Below, in pieces: positions 23,401 through 33,264 of a stretch of DNA of 64,000 nucleotides. Source of the stretch: Sinohyriopsis cumingii (Eukaryota > Mollusca > Bivalvia > Unionida > Unionidae); contig CM068838.1 in assembly GCA_028554795.2 (NCBI GenBank), forward strand, positions 124,069,928-124,133,927, in the 5' to 3' direction. Position 1 is the stretch's first letter. Every line of letters begins with the position of its first letter. The notes beneath the pieces were generated by a model. It was not told the DNA's origin. It worked only from the letters and a program-made list of their open reading frames with translations, and searched no databases. The position numbers and the translations under genes were made by a program.

Positions 23401-26400
23401 GTAATGTGAATAAAATTGTTTCAATAAGCCAGTCAGTCACCAAATATAGTAAATCGCAGCTTCTAAGTGGTTATGTTTGGATTGGGAGGTGAAATTAGGG
23501 GAATAAAATACAGAAAAATGCCAAATATAAACACTAAGTATAGCACATCAAATGGAGTTAAAAACAGGAGGAAAGTGTTTATCTAAAAGGGAGAGGTAGC
23601 TTATGATAAAGGAATTAAAGGTGGCAAAATCAGCAATGCGAAAAATGAGAAGTGAAAGTTTGATGACCTTACCTTGGACAAATATATGGGGCAGGGCCCA
23701 ACAGGTCCAAGGACAGCCCAAAGGCAACTGTGCTATAACATCCCTTACAGGACCCAAATTTCAAGTGAAGTTGTGTTCATTTCCATCTAATATAAAAGGG
23801 TGAATAATTTAGATAATATAGATACATATAAAGTATATTTCTTCTACATAAGAATTTAATAATAATTGGCATAAGATAGAGAGAAACTTATCTCAGAGCC
23901 AAGCAGAACATACCTTATCAGTTTTTAAACTTGTAAACTTTACTGTGAGAAATTATCAAATTGCTTCTACTTACATTTGCATCAAGATTGAGGGCTAATA
24001 TAATACTTCACAAATCTTCTCTTTATTTTCATAATCAGTCACTGAAAATGTGAGATTTTATTTCCTTGAAATGTTATGACTGGTGTAAGGGAGATAACTG
24101 AATGATATACATAAGGTGTGGTAACCTTGAATACATTATCCATGTAATATAGATGAGTTCATCAACAACCTGTATTAACTTCATTGCAATTAAATTATCT
24201 CAAAATACATTACTGACAAAGTGAGAACCTAACATTTAGACTCCTATGTTTAGTGGAGACCTCAAGAGTCATGTAATTTTAATTTCTAAGATGACGCAGC
24301 TCTTTCATATCACATAGTTCATATTTTCTACAATGCCGGCATGTAGAGTGCAGCCTTCCATAACCATGCAGATATCATCTCATGCCAATTTGGATTCTTG
24401 CGATGGGATGCAAAGTTTCAAGAACAGTGTGGATTTGAATGGAATGAATACGCACTGTGTGACTAAAATGGTTATCATTCTGTAATGTTGGACCAAACAT
24501 GGAAATTCCACAGGAGCAGCTTGACAGAAAGAAATAGGATTAATTGAAAGTCAATAGTAGATTATAATTGGGCTTTTACAAGTGCCAATGGGAAATGCTG
24601 ACTTAAGGAAACTGTTCTTGTTTGTTGGTATTCACTGCTACTTCAACAAAAGGGAATGCAAGAGAACTGAACTAACTACATGAACAATTTCAAAGCAGGA
24701 GAGTGTAAAAAAAAAGGGACAATTAGAGCAGGACAATTCAAATCAAAATGGGAAGGAATACCAAATCCTTAATAAATTACCTAAAAATTACTCATGCCAG
24801 AACATCCCACATGGTACAAGTGATCTATCTACAAGTGTACTTAGAATGTTCTCTATCCTGGTTTATGGCATGCCTTACAAGAACAAGATAGTTGTTTTTG
24901 TACACATGATTTTTCATCTTTTGCAGGTACAATAGCCAATATTTGGCCAAAATCAACTATATTATGTTTACATAACTTATTTTGTTGCATGCATTCCAAT
25001 CTAGGAGGTAACAGCACATACATAAAGGCATCAGGTAACACAAGTCTATATCTATCATAGCTATAGTTATCAAAAGTCCCCATCCAAAGCCATCTTGTGC
25101 TATTTTCTAAAGATTTCATACATTTTATTCTTAAAGAACTTTCAATATTTGACCAAAAGTGTTCAGCATACATTTGTTTTCCTACATCAAACTAGTATAG
25201 TTCATAAATGCCGCCCACATGTATGCGTTTCTATGGAAACACTGTGAGGCTATTCTTTCCTTTAGGTATCACGGTACCAATTGTTTTTCCATATACCTCA
25301 ATGCTAATGTTTTGTGAAATAAATATACTTTCTGTCCTACTTGGGCATGCATGTCACACGCTGTCATATAGAACAATGCTAGATTGTCAATTTGACAATG
25401 ACATAACCAGGTACTCCATTGCATTTAAGAGAGATAACTCTACTGGAACTAGACAGGGGTAAGAGTTATCTAGTCACAACAAGCACATTTTCAGGCATGT
25501 GTACCATATTTTAAAAAAATCATAAAAAATACAAAATATGATCTAGATAGAAATTAACACAAACTCACATGTTGCCAAGAGGCTCAACTTTTTTTTAAGC
25601 CAAACAGAAAGTACAAGTCTTACATAATGCACCAATCACAGCTAGTTTTGTTCTTTAATTCTGAATACAATGTTCCATACACCTTAAGCTCCGCCCACCT
25701 GGACTTGCGCAATTGGTACCGTTATACCATTACGACCCCGACAACATGCGTACCGAACAACGAGAAGCTTTCTACGCTTGGTACCAGGCTCACGCCTCGG
25801 ACCCTTTCGACTTTCAGGAAGAAATGCTAAAGTATTGTCGTTCCGACGTGGACATTTTACGGCGCTGCTGTGGAAAATTTCGAGAACTGTTCATGGAACA
25901 CGGAGGGGTCGATCCTTTGAAAGAAGCTTGCACCATTGCCAAAGCGTGTTCCTTAGTGTACCGGCAACGATTCATGCCTGAAAACACCGTGGCTGTCATC
26001 AGCCCTCAAACGACCCACTATGTCAAACGTCAATACTCGGTCAAAGCCCTACGTTGGTTACATTACTTGTGCGACAAGGAAGACAAGTGGATTCAGCATG
26101 CCCGCAACGGAGGGGGTGAAAAGACCATCGGAACGTATTCGGTCGATGGCTGGGACTTAGAAAACCCCAAGATCGTGTACGAGTTTAACGGTTGCTTATT
26201 TCACGGATGTCCCGTCTGTTACCCTGATCGTAGCACTAAAAATCAGTTTTTACAACGATCCATGGAAGACTTGTACCAGGACACTTGTCAGCGGCGCCTA
26301 AAGTTGGAACAGGAAGGATACCAAGTGGTGGAAATGTGGGAACACGAGTACGATCACCGTTTGAAAACCGATCCCGAGTTTAAACGCCTGGTGGAAAGTT

Positions 26401-27811
26401 ACCAGTTCATGGACCCGCTGAACCCAAGGGATGGTTTGTACGGAGGAAGGACCAATGCCACCTGTTTGCTGTACCAAGCCGACGAAGAGAAAGGAGAAGA
26501 AATCAAATACTTGGACGTGTGTTCGCTGTATCCCTACGTGTGCAAATATTGTCGCTTTCCTGTAGGGAACCTTCAATTGTTAACGGAACACATCGACCTG
26601 AAAAACTTTCGACAATACGAAGGCTTGATCAAGTGTAAAGTTTTGCCTCCCACGAACCTATACCATCCCGTCTTACCTCACCATTGTCAAGGCAAACTGA
26701 TGTTTCCCTTGTGCCGTACTTGTGCCGAAACGTGCAACCAAGATCAGCCTTGTCAGCACACCCAGGAAGAACGGGCCTTGACGGGAACCTGGGTCAGCGT
26801 GGAATTGTTCAAAACTCTGGACATGGATACCAACTGTTAGAAGTGTACGAAATTTGCCACTTTCCCAAGACACAACAATACCACAAGGGTGATCCCAGTC
26901 AGAAAGGCATTTTCGCCGACTACGTGGATGCCTTTTTGAAACTGAAACAAGAAGCCAGCGGCTATCCTTCCTGGTGTCACACTCCCGAAGACCAAATACA
27001 ATTCAAAGAGAATTACTATGAACAAGAAGGCATCTCTTTAGACCACATCGAGAAAAACGAAGGCAGGCGATCGTTTGCCAAAGTGATGTTAAATTGCTTG
27101 TGGGGTAAAATGGCACAACGACCGTGTTTACCCAAGACGGAATATTTGACAGAACCTTCCCGCTACTTCCAGATGATTCACGACAAAACCAAATACATGA
27201 AGCACGTGGACGTCGTTCGAGAGGATTTGATCTTGGTCAATTACGAAGAAGATCTGGACTTTGTACAAGACGACACTTTTGGAAATGTCATCATTGCGGC
27301 TTACGTGACAGCTCATGCTCGCTTAAAATTGTACGAAGCTTTAGAACTGTTAGGAGAACGCGTCCTGTACTTTGACACGGACAGTTGCATTCACATCCAT
27401 CACCCGAGTCAACAGCACCCTGACATCGAAGGAGACCGTTTAGGAGCCTGGACAGACGAGCATCCCGACGACAAGATTCTAAGTTTCGTGAGTGGCGGTC
27501 CTAAAAATTACGGCTACGAATACCAGGACAAACAAGGAGAAGTGCACACGACGTGCAAAGTGAAAGGACTGACTCTGAATTATCGTACCAGTCGTGTGGT
27601 CAACTTTGGGGTATTGAAAGAAGCCTTGCAATCGGGAGAGGATGGAAACTTTAAAGTGATCACTCACCAACCGAACAAGATTGTACGTTTACCCACTCAC
27701 CACATCGTCAGTCGGCCCTTGGAAAAAGACTATCAAATCGTGTACCAGAAGCGAGTTCGACTTCCCAATCATTTCACCTTACCGTATGGACACGTTGGTA
27801 TAAAACATTAG
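20410..27811 (+). CDS. Protein-primed DNA polymerase B, Polinton 1 copy, split by a nested insertion
   Basis: Polymerase gene of Polinton 1, closely matching the 1345-aa copy at 53025-57062. The exonuclease motif with DFE, the HNFSGYD motif, the palm motif DVCSLYP and the DTDS motif are all recognisable. A 3.4-kb element (22362-25728) lies between the second and third exonuclease motifs. The copy is not functional. TATA-type motif ACTATAAA lies about 60 bp upstream of the start. Confidence 0.9.
22358..22361. repeat. 4-bp target duplication of the nested insertion, left
   Basis: ATTA, repeated at 25729-25732. In Polinton 2 the site has a single ATTA. Confidence 0.7.
22362..22825. repeat. 464-bp MITE-like unit, copy 1
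   Basis: 19-bp inverted ends; internal palindromes around TTGTCAATTTGACAA and a GATAACTC...GAGTTATC stem. No coding capacity. Confidence 0.8.
22826..25264. other. Centre of the nested insertion
   Basis: AT-rich, mostly non-coding DNA unlike the Polinton. The only notable frame is a 106-codon minus-strand one at 24853-25173, which ends in a Cys-rich CSCKACHKPG and is preceded by an AG acceptor-like site. It could be a captured exon or part of a transposon gene; no family recognised. Confidence 0.45.
24853..25173 (-). CDS. Unrecognised 106-aa frame in the nested insertion
   Basis: Starts MYAEHFWSNIESS, contains RWLWMGTF and LVLPDAFMYVLLPPR and ends with a CSCKACHKPG motif. The composition is protein-like rather than AT-junk, but I cannot name a family. 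Upstream on the minus strand, TTTGATGTAG looks like a splice acceptor, so it may be a captured host exon. Low certainty. Confidence 0.3.
   Translation of the reverse strand: MYAEHFWSNIESSLRIKCMKSLENSTRWLWMGTFDNYSYDRYRLVLPDAFMYVLLPPRLECMQQNKLCKHNIVDFGQILAIVPAKDEKSCVQKQLSCSCKACHKPG
25265..25728. repeat. 464-bp MITE-like unit, copy 2
   Basis: No difference from copy 1 was found by eye, and it has the same orientation. Followed by the right ATTA. Confidence 0.8.
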
Positions 27812-27840
27812 TTGTAAGAGGATAGTCACCTGCTAGAAGG

Positions 27841-28275
27841 ATGACTTCGCCACAGCAAGAATCGAGTGAGAAACCCGATGAGAACTCCAAGTTCAAATCC
27901 TACCATTTTCCAGTCTTCTTACCTGACTATTGTGATTGTGCCCGTCGATTGGACACGTTTCAGAAATGGCCTACGAATAGGGAAGGATTACCTTCTTCGC
28001 ATGTTTTAGCTAGAACAGGATTTGTCTACTTGGGACCTGAGTCAGGATTGGGATACGAGGTACAGTGTTTCGCTTGCGGACTGAAGTTACGAATGGATCT
28101 ATGTATCTATAAAGATTCAACTATTCTGGAACATACTCGATGGTCTCCGCACTGCCCTTACCTTTCTATGGCCTTTCCACCCATCATACTACGGTACAAT
28201 GTTGACGGTACCTTAGAGACGGTACCTTCCAGAACAAGACATGAAAAACATAAAAAGGAAAGATGTACAAGCTAG
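27841..28275 (+). CDS. BIR-domain protein 1, Polinton 1 copy
   Basis: Counterpart of 57087-57545, with the same CFACG and EH...C zinc ligands. A TATAAAAC motif lies about 40 bp upstream, overlapping the end of the polymerase region. Confidence 0.75.
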   Translation: MTSPQQESSEKPDENSKFKSYHFPVFLPDYCDCARRLDTFQKWPTNREGLPSSHVLARTGFVYLGPESGLGYEVQCFACGLKLRMDLCIYKDSTILEHTRWSPHCPYLSMAFPPIILRYNVDGTLETVPSRTRHEKHKKERCTS

Positions 28276-28357
28276 AGACTGCATTGCGACTAGTATAAAA
28301 AGGGGGCTATGGTCAAGATCGATAGTTCATTGTGACTACCAAGACCGAGCGAACAAG

Positions 28358-28996
28358 ATGAATACTTTCAGAGAAACACAGAACAAGTTGTTTAGAAAGG
28401 CACAATTCAAGTGTGAGGCTTCGGAAGTGGAATGCGATTGTGAGCCTTGCGATGGGTACGATGCTGTACGTTGTGACCTTAGCGATGCCGTAAAGCATCA
28501 TGGGAACTTTGTTCTCACGACCCCTATCATGGAAAGTGATGCTGTGCGTGTCAAACCTGAGGCATGCGAAAGTGATGCTGCTCGTCCTCTTGGACATTTT
28601 ACTGGGTTTCGTTTTAAAGGGGGATGTTCACCTTCACGTCTACCCCCCTACGGATGTCATCCAGCCCTGAGCAAACTCCTGCCCATGTCACTCAACCCTC
28701 ATCGAAACGAACCTGTGAAAGACGAATATTCGTTTCCTGTGCGTTTGTCAGAATACTGCGACTTTGAAAATCGTCTTCAATCGTTCAAAGGAAAATGGCC
28801 TAAGTATCTGGGAGGACCGACCCCCGAAGAATTAGCCAGAGCAGGATTTTTCTACTTGGGCGAAGGAGATAAAGACAAGTGCTTCAGTTGCGGTGTGTCA
28901 CTTCACCACTGGGAACCGCAAGATTCGGCCTACGTAGAACATGCTCGATGGTCACCGAATTGTCATTACTTACCCTTAGTGGGACCGAGACATTGA
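28358..28996 (+). CDS. BIR-domain protein 2, Polinton 1 copy
   Basis: Counterpart of 57605-58342. The C-terminal BIR domain has CFSCG, then His and Cys in the order and spacing of the IAP repeat (CX2CX16HX6C). The N-terminal part is shorter than in Polinton 2 and lacks most of its Cys-rich stretch. TATAAAAAGG lies at about 28295, near the end of the preceding gene. Confidence 0.75.
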   Translation: MNTFRETQNKLFRKAQFKCEASEVECDCEPCDGYDAVRCDLSDAVKHHGNFVLTTPIMESDAVRVKPEACESDAARPLGHFTGFRFKGGCSPSRLPPYGCHPALSKLLPMSLNPHRNEPVKDEYSFPVRLSEYCDFENRLQSFKGKWPKYLGGPTPEELARAGFFYLGEGDKDKCFSCGVSLHHWEPQDSAYVEHARWSPNCHYLPLVGPRH

Positions 28997-29018
28997 AGTA
29001 ACTTACCATAATCTGTTC

Positions 29019-29501
29019 ATGGATACTTTACAAGAGAACATTCGTGCTTTGATTGTGGAGTTGAGAGAACGCATTGACCGAGAGCTGGTCAAAATACAAG
29101 TGAAACGTAAAGAACAATTGCATCCGTTACGTCACCGGTGTTTGAACCACTGGTACCTGAATGCTATACAAGGACTGATTGAGTTGAAAGTGTTCCATTG
29201 GACAGACATTGATCAACGACCACCTGGTTTTAAAAAGGAATGGTTTGGTATTGACGATTCTATCTACTACATTGTAAACGCACTGCATCGAATTCCAGAG
29301 GAAGAGTTAACGAATTACCAACATCTTGTACTCAATGTCAACTTAGTGAAAGAGGAAACTTCTGAACGAATTGTAATGTGTAGATTAGTGACTAAACGAT
29401 TTAGATTCGACAATGAATTAAAACCATGTCTGTCAAAGAGTACATTTCTTGTGTCAGACCAAAGAGGATTTAGTATGACCTATTCATGGATACTTTGCTA
29501 G
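29019..29501 (+). CDS. F-box-like tandem gene, member 1 (Polinton 1)
   Basis: Begins MDTLQENIRAL and contains LRERIDRELVKIQVKRK, the shared N-terminal module of this tandem family. The LPxELRERIYREL pattern of the other members resembles an F-box start. Three members are present in this element against two in Polinton 2. Confidence 0.55.
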   Translation: MDTLQENIRALIVELRERIDRELVKIQVKRKEQLHPLRHRCLNHWYLNAIQGLIELKVFHWTDIDQRPPGFKKEWFGIDDSIYYIVNALHRIPEEELTNYQHLVLNVNLVKEETSERIVMCRLVTKRFRFDNELKPCLSKSTFLVSDQRGFSMTYSWILC

Positions 29502-29758
29502 AGAACATTCGTGCCTTGCCTGTGGAGTTGAGAGAACGCATTTACCGAGAACTGATCAAAATACAAGTGAAACGCAAACGCAAAGTTATTGAACCGTTTT
29601 TAAATTATGCTCTGTTTCAAAGTATAAGAAGACTGATTATGAGTGGATATTACATCAGGCACAAAGGTAAACGAGGCTATTGGCCACCACCCAAGGATTC
29701 CAAAAACAGTGTATATACTTATGGATACTTTACAAAAGAACATTTTGGGCTTGCCTGA
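29486..29758 (+). CDS. F-box-like tandem gene, member 2 (Polinton 1), short
   Basis: Shares the first ~30 residues with its neighbours (MDTLLENIRALPVELRERIY) but is shorter (90 codons) and different beyond. It has no counterpart in Polinton 2. It overlaps the end of member 1 and its 3' end overlaps member 3. Confidence 0.5.
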   Translation: MDTLLENIRALPVELRERIYRELIKIQVKRKRKVIEPFLNYALFQSIRRLIMSGYYIRHKGKRGYWPPPKDSKNSVYTYGYFTKEHFGLA

Positions 29759-30218
29759 GGAGTTGAGAGAAAGGATTTACCGAGAACTGGTCAAAATACA
29801 AGTCAAACGTAAAGAACAATTGCATCCGTTACGTCACCAGATCTTTAACCACTGGTACCTGAATGATATAAGGGGACTGATTCGTCAGAAATTTTTTCAG
29901 TGGTCAGACCTTGTTGAACATTTTCAGTTTGTGAATGCTGATGAACTAGACGTTCGTAATTTTGGATACTTCGAGATTCACTTACTGCAACGTATTGAGG
30001 AAGACGAGTTAAAGGATTACCAACATTTGTTACATGGAATCTGCTTAGAAAAAGACGAAACATCTAGACAAACTCTGACGTTTCAATTACAGTATGTAAC
30101 ATTTAAATTCCCTACTGGAGAACGAACATGTTTAGTTAGAAATTACCTTTATTGCTTCCGAAACAAAGAGACTATAAAATCAAGTTGCCATGCCACGGAT
30201 TATGTCAGATATTATTGA
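29721..30218 (+). CDS. F-box-like tandem gene, member 3 (Polinton 1)
   Basis: Starts MDTLQKNILGLPEELRERIY. Counterpart of 58839-59357 in Polinton 2, with the phrases HQIFNHWYLNDIRGLI and FGYFEIHLLQ. Function unknown beyond the F-box-like N-terminus. Confidence 0.55.
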   Translation: MDTLQKNILGLPEELRERIYRELVKIQVKRKEQLHPLRHQIFNHWYLNDIRGLIRQKFFQWSDLVEHFQFVNADELDVRNFGYFEIHLLQRIEEDELKDYQHLLHGICLEKDETSRQTLTFQLQYVTFKFPTGERTCLVRNYLYCFRNKETIKSSCHATDYVRYY

Positions 30219-30420
30219 ACAGATTCCGTGGAAGGAACTCAATGACCATATTCAAACCGTGGATCATTACCATCGATTATTACAAGAACTGTATCCATTC
30301 AATTTGGGTCGACAAGTGGTGTGTGTCTTAGTGACTTGTTTTCTGGGATTTCGTTTACCAGCCGATTCCTTGTGGACTCTTTACGATCAGTTCTTACCAC
30401 CCATTCAACATGAAAGTGGT
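30190..30420 (+). CDS. Small unknown gene a, Polinton 1 copy
   Basis: Counterpart of 59302-59526: IPWKELNDHIQTVDHYH and a hydrophobic QVVCVLVTCFLGF. Overlaps the preceding F-box-like gene. The right end given is approximate and taken from the region matching Polinton 2. Confidence 0.45.
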
Positions 30421-30742
30421 GCCTTTAAATGTTCACGAGAGACTCCTTTTGCTCAAAGCCTTACGTTTTCATCTGGTTACTTCTCGACCTCTACGGGAAA
30501 AAAAGATTCGTCAACTTTTAGCTACCCAAGACGTGTATGACGATGTGTGTGTAGCTTGTGACTTACATCCCCACTGGACAGATGTCCGTGCCTGGAAAGA
30601 ATGGGATTTTGAGGCTTGGACCCAAGAAGTGGCCCAGTATGCACGAGAGTTGTTCAAGGAAAAAAGTTACTTTTCAACCCGTGTTAGTGACGGTGCCAGA
30701 AGAACCCGTCACCCAGGACAGGACTGTCGTGGACAGGCCTGA
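30410..30742 (+). CDS. Small unknown gene b, Polinton 1 copy
   Basis: Counterpart of 59517-59858, containing LLLKALRFHL, KKIRQLLATQDVYDDVCVAC and FEAWTQEVAQYA. No family recognised. Confidence 0.5.
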   Translation: MKVVPLNVHERLLLLKALRFHLVTSRPLREKKIRQLLATQDVYDDVCVACDLHPHWTDVRAWKEWDFEAWTQEVAQYARELFKEKSYFSTRVSDGARRTRHPGQDCRGQA

Positions 30743-30929
30743 AAGACCCTTTCGGGAGGACACTTGTGTGACCTTACCCCCTACTATAGAACTGGTCAGA
30801 ACTTTACCCAAAACATTTTGTTGTACAGACACTTGTGTTTATTCCACGTTAATGGTTATCATGTACCTTTTATCCTTGTACTTAAGCCATTGGCTTTTAT
30901 GTATTTTTGTCTTTCGTATTCATGTTTGA
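30558..30929 (+). CDS. Overlapping membrane-protein frame, Polinton 1 copy
   Basis: Overlaps gene b in another frame. Its C-terminus has a hydrophobic segment ending WLLCIFVFRIHV, conserved with the Polinton 2 frame ending at 60066. Upstream start uncertain. AATAAA follows at 30940-30945. Confidence 0.4.
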   Translation: MTYIPTGQMSVPGKNGILRLGPKKWPSMHESCSRKKVTFQPVLVTVPEEPVTQDRTVVDRPERPFREDTCVTLPPTIELVRTLPKTFCCTDTCVYSTLMVIMYLLSLYLSHWLLCIFVFRIHV

Positions 30930-30939
30930 AAAAACATTC

Positions 30940-30966
30940 AATAAACGTGTTCTGAAAAAAGGTATA
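30940..30966 (+). promoter_or_regulatory. AATAAA signal followed at once by the ATPase TATA box (Polinton 1)
   Basis: AATAAACGTG at 30940 ends the small-gene group and TATATAAAC about 22 bp later starts the ATPase transcript. Same arrangement as 60078-60107. Confidence 0.6.
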
Positions 30967-31016
30967 TAAACTCTTGTCTTGTTTGTTTTCGTGTCACAAG
31001 TGACATTTCTCACACA

Positions 31017-31745
31017 ATGGCTACCTCTGCTGTCTCTGCTCCCTCTTCCTCTACTGTCAAAGTCATCGACGAACACTTAGATCGTGCCAGTTGGGAGGCT
31101 TTGTATCTTCGCCATCCCTTTAACATGCTCATTGCCGGACCTAGCGGTTCAGGCAAAACCGAATTCGTCAAACGTTTGATCGAACATAAACATCATTTGA
31201 TCGATCGGCCACCTCAACGGATCGTGTGGTGTTACAAAGAGTGGCAATCGGCGTACAGCCTCTTGCGAGAAAGTCAAGGCGATTCCATCGTGTTTTTGGA
31301 AGGCATTCCTAAAGAAGACGACGGCATCGTCTCTGACTCCCGTCAAACCCATTTGGTCATTTTCGACGACATGTTAGGAGAAGACGAAGAAGAAATTAAA
31401 CTGTGGTTTACGCGCAAAGGGCATCACCGTAATGCCAGTGTCGTTTACATCACCCAAACTTTGTTTCAACAAAGTAAAGCCCATCGCACCATCAGTCTCA
31501 ATGCGCATTACGTGGTCTTGTTTAAAAGCCCTCGAGATAAATCGCAAGTGCAAGTCTTAGCCAAACAGTTAGGAACGCCTTGGCTGACTCAGGCGTACGA
31601 CGATGCCACTCAAACTCCACACGCCTATTTACTCGTCGATTTGAAACCTACGACCCCCGAGGATTTGCGATTTCGTACCCACTTGTTTCACCACTGGTGC
31701 CAAGACGGAGGACCTGTCCTGTACACGTCTCCGTCCTCGACTTAA
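31017..31745 (+). CDS. A32/FtsK-HerA-type packaging ATPase, Polinton 1 copy
   Basis: Counterpart of 60156-60899: Walker A GPSGSGKT, Walker B LVIFDDML and a conserved FKSPRDKSQ. Member of the genome-packaging ATPases that translocate DNA into icosahedral capsids. Confidence 0.85.
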   Translation: MATSAVSAPSSSTVKVIDEHLDRASWEALYLRHPFNMLIAGPSGSGKTEFVKRLIEHKHHLIDRPPQRIVWCYKEWQSAYSLLRESQGDSIVFLEGIPKEDDGIVSDSRQTHLVIFDDMLGEDEEEIKLWFTRKGHHRNASVVYITQTLFQQSKAHRTISLNAHYVVLFKSPRDKSQVQVLAKQLGTPWLTQAYDDATQTPHAYLLVDLKPTTPEDLRFRTHLFHHWCQDGGPVLYTSPSST

Positions 31746-31813
31746 TGTCACTCCACATAAAAAAATCTATAAAAACCTCAGACCCTTTTTCGTCTGTCTC
31801 ACACAACGTCAAC

Positions 31814-32769
31814 ATGACGTCCCTTCAGTCGCATCTTCCCGTCAAATTGATTCGTGCCTTGTATGGCATCAGTCGAGAAAAAAATCCACAAATACGAGCT
31901 TGTGTCTTAGAAGCTAGTCTCAAAGAAGTCTTACGATGGTTCACGGTGACGGCACGTCAATTACTCCAAGGAATCATTCAGATTCCTCATCAAACCAAAC
32001 GCTTTTTCGACCGAAACAAAGTCGCTTTGGTCCAACTGGCCGATCCCCGCATCGACACTCAAACCAAAAAACAAATCATTTTGAAACCTGGAGGGAGCGG
32101 TACTCTAGGAGGGGTCATCATTCGCTCTCTCTTAAGATGGGATCCTAATACCCCCAAAGTTATACCCAAGAAAAAAGTCCAACGAAGCCCCAAGAAGAAA
32201 AAGAAAAAGACCAGGTCCCCAAGAAGAAGAAGAACTTCTCCAGTGGCAGGACCCTCCTCTGACTAGACACCACCCCGGAAAAAGAAAAGAAGCCCCCAGA
32301 AAAAGAAACAGAGAAAAAGTCGCCAGAAAAAGAAAAGTCCACAGAAGAAAACTAGTCGCAAGAGAGGCACTTCGGCCAGGACGCAACTTTACACTCGTAA
32401 ACCACGACCTGCCACGGCGGTGACTGCGTCTCCGGCATCCTCACGTTCATCCACTTCTCCGTTGATGACACCAAGAACTGAAAAGTACTTGGAGACGTTG
32501 ATCGACCAAGAACTTCTCCGTTATTGACCCTAAAAAAGAACTTCCCCAGTGGCAGGACCCTCCAATTTAGCGGCAGTTGCTGCTGCTCACAAAGTACCTT
32601 CTCCCAAAATCAAAGTTTAAGAAAGATCGGGCATGTTACAAAGTTTACTGGATTGTCCAAGCAAGAACTGGCTCGATTTAGTCCGTTGCGTACCCCTGCA
32701 CGACGTGTCATGCCTGTCCTCAAACTAATACGACGTAAAGACAATCAGTGGCGACGCGTTCCAGTATAA
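31814..32769 (+). CDS. Basic core-like protein, Polinton 1 copy
   Basis: Counterpart of 60953-61906: helical N-terminus, a GGSGTLGGVIIRSLL segment, then a Lys/Arg/Ser/Pro-rich tail. Likely DNA-binding virion protein by composition. Confidence 0.6.
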
Positions 32770-32828
32770 AAAGGCCTGTGACCAAGTCGGGGGTATCAGT
32801 GTTTTTTGGTGCTCCTGAAGACTCAAAG

Positions 32829-33215
32829 ATGTCACCCTCCAGAAAACCCCAAGGAAAGAAAAGGAAAGGACTACCACCACGTTTAGTCAAACATGGGGAC
32901 ATGTTATCTATCCTGTCCAAAGCTTCTCCACCTCTACGAAAAAAACTCATTCAATCGGCCTCCAATGAGGTCTTCGATACCGTGTGTGAATGTTGTTTGA
33001 ACGTCTTGAAAGGCACGATCCCTTTGTCCAAACACCAGAAACAATGCTTAGGCAAACATCGTCACGTTCTTCGCCAAATGGTTCAAAAGAAAATTCCCAT
33101 TCATCAAAAGAAGAAGATGTTGGTCCAACGTGGAGGCATTTTGCCTCTCTTGTTAGGCCCCATACTGAAAGGAGTCTTGGGAACCATGTTGGGAAGACTG
33201 GTGGGAGCAAGATAA
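32829..33215 (+). CDS. Small basic protein with hydrophobic Gly-rich C-terminus, Polinton 1 copy
   Basis: Counterpart of 61965-62351. Has a CECCLNVLKG motif and ends with RGGILPLLLGPILKGVLG, a likely membrane-active helix. Confidence 0.6.
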   Translation: MSPSRKPQGKKRKGLPPRLVKHGDMLSILSKASPPLRKKLIQSASNEVFDTVCECCLNVLKGTIPLSKHQKQCLGKHRHVLRQMVQKKIPIHQKKKMLVQRGGILPLLLGPILKGVLGTMLGRLVGAR

Positions 33216-33264
33216 AAAGGCCATCGGAAGTCTCAAGATCTCAGAATCGACCCCTGACAACCCC

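Larger units (their letters stand above)
22362..25728. mobile_element. Nested insertion with 464-bp terminal direct repeats (composite DNA-transposon-like)
   Basis: A 3,367-bp insert absent from the matching site of Polinton 2. Two 464-bp copies (22362-22825 and 25265-25728), which look identical, flank a 2.4-kb centre. Each 464-bp copy itself has 19-bp inverted ends (GGTATCACGGTACCAATTG at the left, its complement with one mismatch at the right). The whole insert has one ATTA duplication, while the inner ends have none, as expected if two MITE-like copies moved together with the DNA between them. Family unassigned. Very young, since the repeats show no differences by eye. Confidence 0.75.

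Noticed and set aside
22362-25728. LTR retrotransposon reading of the 464-bp direct repeats
   Set aside because: Ends are GG...CC with 19-bp inverted repeats rather than TG...CA; no primer-binding site or clear polypurine tract, no gag or pol. A composite of two MITE-like units fits better, though not proven.
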